64,000 nt of DNA, from assembly GCA_020809705.1 (NCBI GenBank), contig CP085825.1:5456001-5520000 (forward strand). The letters run 5' to 3'. This DNA is from Calonectria ilicicola. Its lineage: Eukaryota; Ascomycota; Sordariomycetes; Hypocreales; Nectriaceae. Positions 55,979-64,000 of this stretch are shown here, piece after piece; positions within the stretch are counted from its first letter, which is position 1; each line of letters starts with the position of its first letter. The translations under genes and the position numbers were made by a program. Below the pieces are notes generated by a model, which ran no database searches, was not told the origin of the DNA, and worked only from the letters and a program-made list of their open reading frames with translations.

Positions 55979-57198
55979 TCACGCATGAGGATCAGGTAGC
56001 CAGAACAATAACTCTTGATCAGCAGTAGCAAAGAAATTATAGCGAGGGTTGAATGCAACCACGGCAGCCTCTCTCTTATCGGGGAGCGTCCATGATGGTT
56101 CTAATACCTTGTTATCGCCAACCGACGCCAGTGTATCCCATACCAATACATCCTTCTTCGCCCCACTAAGGACATACCGTCCGTCAGGCGCAAAGCAGCA
56201 GTCACCACTGCTCTCGAGTGCAGGCGGGTCAGACGAAACCGCACCACTATTAGGGGCCTCGCCGATAGCAAAACGGCGAGTACCGCCCATAGGTTTGCGC
56301 AGATAGGCCTTCAATGTGCCCTCAAAGGCATCAAGTAAGAAGTGGCCATTACCCCGTGTGCCGACCAAAAGCGATTTGCCATCATTAGAAAACTCAAGCT
56401 TTGTCCAGCCTTTAACCAAACACTGCGATTCTATTCCTCTGCATTGCTCCACAATATCCACCGTCGCAAATGGCGCCTTGTCGTAGTTTCGAACGTCATA
56501 GAGCAAGACAGTACCGCTGCTCGGACAGCCAACCACGAACACAGTACCAGATGGATCGTAAGCAGCGAGAAAGGGGTACTTGAGAAACAGTTGCCCTTGA
56601 CAGTTCTTGGTTTGCGTATCCCAGAGGCGCACCGTGTTGTCTTTTGAACAAGAAATAAAGTTGTCGCTTCCAGGGTGAACGGTTAGACAAGTAACGGTAG
56701 ATTCATGGCCTTCGAAATAACGGATAAATGAGTTGTCATGGGTAGCGAGATATCGTATCGCGTCTATGAAGAAAATTCCACCGTTAGTTTGTTCGTAATA
56801 TTTCATTAGACTCATCCAGCAGGCGTACCATTCTGTTTTGTACTCGCATAGATGATGCTGGAGCTAGTATGTGTAAACTTGGCAAGCTTAACGCCATACT
56901 TTTTACTCAGCAAGCTTTTATCGTAACGTCCTTCGGTGACATTGTATATCTGTATAGTTTCGTCACTAGAGGACGTCATAAGAAGTCGGCCCTCGTCATC
57001 ATAGTCGATTGAGAGAACATGAGGGTGTGGGCGATTGTCCTTGATGTCCTCGCGGCGAAGGAGTTTGGTGGGACGAAAGGTAGAGATAACGTCGGAAAGG
57101 TTCGAAACCGATGCAGTGCCACCAATGGTGCGCTGTATGTTGAGAGAGGAGCCATTTGCACGATCGGGGCGATCAATGTCCATGGGAGTTGAAGCCAT
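55979..57198 (-). CDS. SWD2: WD40 protein Swd2 (COMPASS and cleavage/polyadenylation factor subunit)
   Basis: Two exons, 56829-57198 and 55979-56763; 384 residues. A short N-terminal extension precedes VSNLSDVISTFRPTKLLRR, then WD repeats: HVLSIDYDDEGRLLMTSSSD, then GHESTVTCLTVHPGSDNFIS, DNTVRLWD, and a last blade with FAPDGRYVLSGAKKDVLVWD. The Swd2/WDR82 signature is the DETIQIYNV and RFIRYFEGH region. It is shared by the Set1 histone H3-K4 methyltransferase complex and the mRNA 3'-end machinery. Met 57198 is chosen (MASTPMDIDRP); an in-frame Met at 57219 adds seven residues. Confidence 0.92.
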
Positions 57199-58750
57199 GA
57201 TGGGTGCGAGGAGAAACAAGGGTGAGAGGAGCGCACAAGCCCCTAGGCCCTTTCGATGGAAGGTGCGTGCAGTCGCTAATCGTATAGGTCTATATCAAGC
57301 GTGAATCGCCGTCATGCGCAGTAGGTGCCCGAGGTGTTGGCAGGTTGGAAGGTCGAGGCGAATGTTGACTTTGGATGGTGATGTGGACCTAGGAAGCATG
57401 GAAAGTCGAGAGGTTGGCCCCACTTTATCATTCTTGGCCATGGATAATGTGGCGTTGACATGGGAGCTTTCTGGTCACCCATAAAGGTGTATCCAAGCAA
57501 AATCATGATTTGGGTCGGTCTATTATCCCATTACGTTTATTCGTGATATAGCACCATGACAGATTGGTCCTCTCTTCGGTGTTTTTTTTTTTCTTTTTTT
57601 TCTTAGCCCTGCGTAGATACCATCACCCTCCAAGGCGAAGCATTTTAACGCGTTGCATCTGGTAACATGTCCCCCAAAAAGCGAATGGCCCAGACCGGAA
57701 AACCTCAGGCAAGAAATTTTGATCCAAATGTTCCACCAAACCTTTGCTTCCACTATCGCATGTCGAGATCGGTTGTGTTCCACAAGGATTGCAACCTAAC
57801 CAATGATAACAACAACAGACCAACACAAGAGCCCATTAGCACATGTATTGATGGGGTTATCCGCTCTCTGGCCTGCATGTTTGAGGCACGTTTGGCATGC
57901 ACTGGAGCTGATCCCATTCAGCCGGAGCTACTCCCTGTTGTCACATCATAGCTCCGTAGCCCCAGAACAACCCCGGAATTCGGGATTGCACGCGCGATAG
58001 GTGCCGGCACAAAGCGCCACAAAGCGCTTCTCCCTTTTGCCCTAGTGCCGAGCTTCACTGGGCCGTTTGCTCAAAGGGTTGCCAGTTGTGGGCAGTTGTC
58101 CTTGCTGTGCCAGATAACTTAGCTAGTGGACTGGGGCTAACGGATGTTCCCCCACGCAGTAATTGCAAAATGAGAGAGTCGGCGCCGACGTCGGCATCTC
58201 ATTTCTCATATGGGCCACTCAGCCGACCAAAGAAAATAAGGTGCCATGTTGGCACCCAAACAAATGGGACAAAGGGCCACCTAAGGGTCTACGAACCCAA
58301 TGATATCACAGAAGGCGTTGCGTGTCTCTATCTTTCTCGTAGTAATCAAATTATTCCCTCTTGCTCTCGTAAGCTCGTTGCCACCCCTTCACCTCAACTT
58401 CTCCGTTGGCGATTGCCTTACCCAATCTGACAGTGGTGAGAAGGAGCTCTAAAATTATAGCGTCCTCCAGCCCTGTGCTTACAATTTCTCGCACTACGAT
58501 AGGGTCCGAAGCCGCTGCCACTTCCCGTTGTCGTCGCTTCCCTGCCGCTTCCGCCCGGGCGCCGACATCGACTTCACCTCGCCAAAAAGCAACACCCCCC
58601 CCCCCTTCCAATCCTTCGCTCTTCCACTTTTCCTGCATCGTCGCTGCTCTCTCCCGAGCTCTCCATTTCTCTGCGCTACATCTACCACACCTAGAACATC
58701 TGTATTACTCTTCTTCTCCCAAATTGCGCATTTGGGGAGCTCGGGGCGAA
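57199..58750. other. 1.55 kb divergent promoter, SWD2 / OAC1 genes
   Basis: No gene is supported. It holds a T run at 57581-57601, an 11-nt C run at 58595-58605 and a C/T-rich belt just before OAC1. Frames up to 121 codons at 58406-58771 are low-complexity. Confidence 0.55.
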
Positions 58751-59908
58751 ATGTCGACAACACTTGGGTAAGTGAGCATTGTCCACTTCACACGCTTCGC
58801 CGCGCTCCATGCGCCGACTGGCCTCCACGTGCGAACCCGTGATGAGCTGACTTTTTTTTGGCTAATTTCTTATCTTTCTTCAGTGCCTTCATCGCCGGTG
58901 GCATTGCGGCTTGCGGCGCCGTCACCGCTACCCATCCATTTGAGACGGTCAAGATTCGGTAATAGCTATGCCCACTGTATACGGTCCTCCGACTGACACA
59001 AATTGCATCGCATAGAATGCAATTGCAGGGTGAACTCCAGACAAAAGGTGCTCAGCCGCACCACTACCGAGGACCTATTCATGGCGTCAATGTCATTGTC
59101 CGCAACGAGGGTCTCCGCGCCATATACCGCGGTCTCGGCACAGCTTATATCTACCAGATCCTTCTCAACGGCTGCCGTCTGGGCTTCTACGAACCCATGC
59201 GCAATGGCCTTGCCACTCTATTTTTCAAGGACGGCTCTGCCCAGAACCTCGCGATCAACATGTTTTGTGGCGCTACATCTGGTGTAATAGGCGCAGCTGC
59301 TGGCAGTCCCTTCTTTCTAGTGAAGACCCGCCTCCAAAGCTACTCTCCCTTTCGCCCTGTCGGTACACAGCACCAATATCGCGGCGCATGGCATGGTCTC
59401 AACCAAATCTACGGTACGGAAGGCTTCCGTGGCCTATATCGCGGTGTTAGTGCCGCTATGATCCGCACTGGCTTTGGCAGCTCTGTTCAACTTCCAACCT
59501 ATTTTTTCGCCAAGCGACGTCTGGTCCGTCATTTTGGCATGGAGGAAGGTCCTGCTCTGCACCTTGCCTGTAGCTCCATGAGCGGATTCGTCGTTTGCTG
59601 TTTCATGCATCCCCCAGGTCGGTAATCCAATCAGGCATCGTCATAGATCAAATTCACTAACATGAAGCCTATTAGACACGGTCATGTCTCGTCTGTACAA
59701 TCAAAATGGAAACCTCTACAAAGGCGTCTTTGATTGTCTTGGCAAGACCATCCGTTCTGAAGGATTTTTCGCTCTATACAAGGGCTTCCTACCCCACTTA
59801 GCCCGAATCCTTCCTCATACCATCCTGACCTTGAGTCTGGCAGAGCAGACAAATAAGTTAATTAGGAAAATTGAGAGTCGCATTCTCCCAGCAGTTGATT
59901 TGGCTTAG
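58751..59908 (+). CDS. OAC1: Mitochondrial oxaloacetate/sulfate carrier (Oac1-like, SLC25A34/35)
   Basis: Four exons: 58751-58767 (17 nt), 58884-58958, 59016-59617, 59676-59908; 308 residues. It has three carrier repeats with PFETVKIRMQLQGE, SPFFLVKTRLQ and PPDTVMSRLYNQ. The second signature has Phe in place of the usual acidic residue, and the third has YNQNG, both typical of the yeast Oac1 group that imports oxaloacetate, sulfate and thiosulfate or exports isopropylmalate across the inner mitochondrial membrane. Substrate is inferred from these motifs. The first two exons encode only 31 residues. It is convergent with NCS2. Confidence 0.88.
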
Positions 59909-60248
59909 GAGAATTGATATTTTTCTTTTTCCGGGGTCAGGGAGGCATGAAATAAAAAAGAAAAAATGTGGCTCTTTGGGATGGCGGAGTTGATTTACGC
60001 ATGGAGGCTTTTGTGTACGAAATGAATGGATTTTAGACTTTCATCCACATAGTTGTTGCGTCTGCGTTGGTTAGATGACGGGCATCTTTGCCTAGCCTGG
60101 GACTGAAATATGGCAAATAAAGGCGGCGCAATTTTTTTTTTTTTTGGGCGATGTTTAGGTTGATAGATGGAACCACACATATAGCGAAAATATATCGTTT
60201 TCGTTTTAATTTTGAGGGATTCCCTTGGTCACTATTTCTTACAGCTTC
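59909..60248. other. Intergenic between convergent OAC1 and NCS2 genes
   Basis: Short 3' flanks with a T run at 60132-60144. No gene is supported. Confidence 0.6.
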
Positions 60249-61542
60249 TTATCCATGTATCGACCTCGTGCATCCATAACAAAGCCTCCCTCTAGTTTCA
60301 GGTCCGACTTCTGCCCCCACGGGATTGTCCCCAATCTCGCCTGCCCATGTCGAATCCCCCAACCTGTCCAGCGTCATACCACAGCTCCCGCACAAGTCAT
60401 CTCCCGCGATTCGGTCCAGCTTTCCCGTTGTTCGGACCACATTGGCCACAATTCCCGAATATGCGTCCTCCACACTGTCAAAATATCGTGCCATGACCTC
60501 TTCAATGCTTAGATCTTTATGAGACACAACACTCCCAGTACCACCAATAGTTATCTGGTTGGCTGGCACGAGATCCTTCAGCGATGGAACAAGATTAATG
60601 TACTGGATGATCTCGTTGCGAAATATTTCCCTCATTGGGTAGTAAACAGGAAACGTGATCTGGCTGGAATCGGTCAAATCTTGGCGAGGGTATGTAAGGA
60701 TGCTGCACAGTCCATCATTGACCTGCCATGGTACAGCAAATCCACGTCCATTGGCAACTTCGGAGAGTGTAAGCGCTGCAAGTGCCGTCGTGCTATGGCC
60801 AAAGAGCAAGGCAGAACAGGAACGTTGAATAGCAACATCCAGAAGTACGTGACGGATAAACTGGCGCAGCACATCAGCCCGGGATGTGACGGTAGGCAAT
60901 GCATCAAACAGCCGCTGTAACCGCACGGTCGGTTTGGTTTCGGTGTTTTCCTCTTCGGTAGGGAGTGGAAGCAGAGACCAATCAATACTCTTTACTTCAA
61001 GTACATGTGTCAGTGGCACGCATTCAAACCCAACATGTGGGAATCGACTCCTATACTCGTCGATGAGCTTTGACGCCTGTGTGACTTCTCCAGCCGTCAA
61101 TTCAGTGTCGACGTGGACCACGAGAGGGTTGAATGGAGATGATCCCTTCTTGTGAGAATGACGTTCTCCGTTGGCATTTAAGAGTTCGGTGAGAACAGCG
61201 GAGGAGGGACCAAAAGAAAGGCCAGCGAGGTAGCGACGGACAATAGGTTGGCGAGAGGATCGGGTCTCGTTATGGAGGCGTCCCAAGCGCTTACCCATCT
61301 TAACAGAAACATACTGAATATAGCAGTTGCTAGTAAATGTGAGAATGTGTCGCCAATAACGAATGCGGGAGTGAAACAAATGGATAACGTAGAACTTGGA
61401 GTGTGTTCAAACAAGGCCTAACGAAAAGGGAAAAGTTGAGTATGACTTACCTACATGTCGGAGTTGTCCTTAATTGATACGGAGCATCCTCAGTTTTGCA
61501 CCTTTTGCAAGGTTGGCGGCTTGTTTCGGTGCTGGGCATCAT
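60249..61542 (-). CDS. NCS2: Cytoplasmic tRNA 2-thiolation protein 2 (Ncs2/Ctu2)
   Basis: Two exons, 61451-61542 and 60249-61329; 390 residues (389 if the second ATG of the ATGATG start is used). The spliced N-terminus reads CKRCKTEDAPYQLRTTPTCS-NCY, giving CxxC pairs, then VSVKMGKRLGRL. The C-terminus has LCGSCGMTLDRLGDSTW and LCYGC, a second zinc-type pair. A PP-loop-like middle contains LLFGHSTTALAALTLSEVANGRG. With Ncs6 it makes 2-thiouridine at the wobble position of Lys, Glu and Gln tRNAs, in the Urm1 pathway. The exon join at 61329/61451 restores the Cys pair that the unspliced frame lacks. Confidence 0.92.
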
Positions 61543-62142
61543 TACTGGCGGAGAGAAATGACAAAATTCTGTGTATACAGGGTAGGTGATGGAGGGGTCA
61601 AATCGATCGCGGGGTAAAGAATGGATGAGCAAGTGTCACCACACTCAGTCGAAATTATGCGGTGTTTTTTTTTTTATTTTTTAATGAGTTGTATGATGTG
61701 TAGGTAGGTGTTTTCTCTTCGCTTCTCTGTTGCTCAGTCCTCGTGTTGTCGTGTTTTGGATGGGCTAAGCAGGCAGGCGATTATGAAGGTGTGACGTTGT
61801 CATGCGTGTGAAATTTTTTTGCCACATCTACCCACTACGAAGATGAACGCCAAACGGGTTATGAGTAGTGGCCCACCACCATTTGGATGAATGAACCATG
61901 AAAAGGAAATATTGTGATCTCATATGTTTCTAGGTAACATATAATATACAAATCCAAATAACTATGTAGGAATACATTTATCTATATTTTTACAGCCGCA
62001 ACTGGGTGTTCAGGCAGTATTAATCAGCATAAGCTTGTCAGGTCGGCTCTATCAACAAATTTAAGTGGTAGACACAGATTATCAAGTCTGTTGTCGGAGC
62101 TAATATGATACCAAGGAGAACTGATCTAACGTGGACCTTTCT
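61543..62142. other. Intergenic: NCS2 promoter and kinase-like gene 3' flank
   Basis: A T-rich run at 61664-61682. AT-rich from 61900 on. No gene is supported. Confidence 0.6.
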
Positions 62143-63392
62143 CTAATTTTCATGCCCGAACAGAGACTCGAGCACATGCCCATCGAACCAATCCCGATCC
62201 TTGGCCCAAGCCTTGAGCAGGACATCCTTGCCTGTCCTCACGAGCTGTACGTTCTGTTCGGGCGTACCCCAGCCAGGAACTCGGGACCCAAAACAAATTA
62301 GGTGAACCCCAACGTGAATAATGGTACGGAACGCATCAGCAGAGCTGAGGGACCCGTACCCCTTGGCGAATGCCTTAATTAACCAATCACCCGCGTCAAT
62401 GTCCTTGTACAATTTCAACTGCCAGAGCTCGGCAATCATCTGGCCCAGATCTAATGGACGCACTGCCAACTGCCCTAATTCCCAGTCGATCACTCTTACA
62501 GGGGTCTGCGAATCCTCCTTTATGGGTTCGTTGGGTAAGAGAACGCTAATCAGAGTTAGCATCATGATCCATGTTATCTGCCCGAAATAGGCAGCAAATA
62601 CAATATATCCATGTAAACTTACTTGCCAGTCCAAAAGTCTCCATGGATGACGTGGAGATTTGCGTCATCCTTCAGCTCGGCAGCTGCCATGTCGCTGATA
62701 GCTTGTAAGTCTGATTTGATGTCGCCGAGAATGTCAGGGTATTGATCAACCATCTGCACAACACCCTGGTAGTTGATCATAAACTTGAGAGACTGCATTG
62801 GCTTGTTATTGGCTAAATCAAGGCGCAGAGAAGCTTGCTCTGACTGGTCACCCCAATCGTGAAACGACCGCAACCAGGCTCCAAGCCCATGGCCCAGCTG
62901 CTCACATTGAGGCCTGTAGGCCGGGGAGGTTGGGGCAGCGCAGTGCTCCAAAGCATAGCTTTTGAGACTGGTGGCATTAGGAAGATATTCTTGGACCTGG
63001 GTGTTGGTTTCTTGGCTAAAGAAGTGAATAGCCGGGGTGCTAATGGAGATCGATGGAGTAGAAGAAGGTGGCAGTGTCATCAGATGAGCAAGGCATTTCT
63101 GCTCGATATCCTGGAATATCTATTAGCTTAGTAAAGTACGGGGATTTATGAGGGGCTCTTATCATACACATCGGGAAGTGGATAAAGCAAAGCTGGGGTT
63201 GGTTGCAACATAGGCTTCACCTTGCTTGACAACAACACCATTGGGATGCTCTGGATTGGACTTCTCAAGAACCACATGGTAAATAAAATTTGCGGTACCG
63301 CCACTTAGTTTCCTAAGAGACTCGGGAGAGTAGACCGTGCCCTGAAGGACGCGTTTCACCTTGGCTTGGATGTCGTTTTCAGTATCCGCCAT
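62143..63392 (-). CDS. APH-fold phosphotransferase (aminoglycoside phosphotransferase family), substrate unknown
   Basis: Three exons: 63168-63392, 62623-63110, 62143-62545; 371 residues. N-lobe: SGGTANFIYHVVL and VVVKQGE. The catalytic loop is VIHGDFWTGN (Brenner motif H-G-D-x4-N, the Asn supplied across the second intron), and the metal site is VRVIDWELGQ. These are the hallmarks of the APH/choline-kinase/methylthioribose-kinase superfamily. The GGTANFIYR-like start and PLDLGQMIAEL resemble fungal members annotated only as phosphotransferase enzyme family. The substrate could be a small alcohol or sugar metabolite; antibiotic resistance is not implied. Confidence 0.83.
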
Positions 63393-64000
63393 GATTACTC
63401 TTGTTACTGTGGTTGTCGTTGTACAAATTCGCGGAAAATATTGATGGCGAGGAAACTTGAAGTGGAAGAGGGAGCTTTGCTAAAAAAAAAAAAAAAAAAA
63501 AGGACGAGAAAAGGACCTCTATAATCTGCTGAAGATGCCCAACCTCATGGTCCGTAGACTGGTTATGTAGCATTGTCATCCCTCCTCCGAATCACTCAAA
63601 ATCGTGGCTGCATGGCGGTTTCTGCATCACTAGTCAATGGTCCCCAGTAATCTAACGAATTTATCCAATCATGACCAAAGCGGGGGAGCTATCTTCCTGA
63701 GGGGCTTCGGCGATGACTCAATGTCTACTCATTATGGGCTTGGATACGAATTACAAAATGGATGTGACTCTTAGTAGCGTAGCGGTTTGAGACATGCAGA
63801 GACTATACTAGCTACGATTTGGTGTATTTATGAAGCTCATATTATGCCACGAGGGCGAATTGAGGTGGTCGGGATCCCGCGCATAGGCCGGTTGTTGTGA
63901 TGTTTACTCATTCCTGGTTTGATGAAAGGGCCGGTCTGTGGCCTTAATTGACCCAAGGAACAATTGTACTGTTTCTAATAATAGTATGTTAAAAGCACCA
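63393..64000. other. Promoter of the APH-fold gene and window edge
   Basis: An A run of about 20 at 63482-63501 lies 90 bp upstream of the ATG (T run on the coding strand). No other gene is visible to the end of the window. Confidence 0.6.

Noticed and set aside
58406..58771. 121-codon + strand frame before OAC1
   Set aside because: Runs through the promoter C/T belt and C run, and overlaps the OAC1 start in another frame.
62143..63392. Antibiotic-resistance gene acquired from bacteria (APH family)
   Set aside because: The gene has two ordinary fungal introns and fungal-type neighbours. The fold is shared by many native metabolic kinases.

Overview
The window is nuclear DNA of a filamentous ascomycete. 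Genes are broken by short introns (51-135 nt, most 54-65 nt) with GTAAGT- or GTATGT-like donors, CTAAC/CTGAC-type branch sites and YAG acceptors. The protein families (Zn2Cys6 and C2H2 factors with a fungal regulatory domain, GH16 and GH64 glucanases, DUF7137, DUF4112, Ptm1-like receptor) fit Pezizomycotina. Sordariomycetes, perhaps Hypocreales, is my best guess from family resemblance; it is not proven. I see no transposon, rRNA, CRISPR array or convincing tRNA.

Layout. 46-6221 holds the 3' exon of a NOSIP-like RING protein, a peroxisomal adenine-nucleotide-type carrier, the SAGA subunit Sgf73 and a Zn2Cys6 factor (call it C6-A). 6222-9626 is gene-free and leads into a small hydrophilic, stress-type protein (9627-10474). 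11567-15488 is a Cdc25-type Ras GEF. It lies head-to-head, across a 6.3 kb gene-free interval, with a C2H2/fungal-domain factor whose fingers resemble yeast Adr1 (21797-24380). 25496-31659 is a + strand run: GH16 glucanase, GH64 beta-1,3-glucanase and a second Zn2Cys6 factor (C6-B), a clear paralogue of C6-A with the same intron position.

From 31937 onward the content is mainly housekeeping: U-box cyclophilin (PPIL2/Cyp8 type), Ptm1-like seven-TM protein, NDUFAF7-like methyltransferase, CDK11-like kinase, DUF7137 secreted/membrane protein, RRM protein, Dcp2 decapping enzyme, DUF4112 membrane protein, ribonucleotide reductase small subunit, SRP9/21, Swd2, Oac1-like carrier, Ncs2/Ctu2 tRNA thiolation protein and an APH-fold kinase.

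How the genes relate. Most neighbours alternate in strand, giving convergent 3' ends (as little as 43 bp apart) and shared divergent promoters. Parts worth functional attention are the glucanase pair next to a C6 regulator, the Ras-GEF/Adr1-like divergent pair (both steps of glucose/cAMP signalling in yeast), a cluster of MluI-box-like sites upstream of the RNR small subunit, and CRE-like sites upstream of the hydrophilic protein. Gene models below were assembled by joining exons by hand. For every gene the summed exon length is a multiple of three, and exon coordinates are given in each entry.
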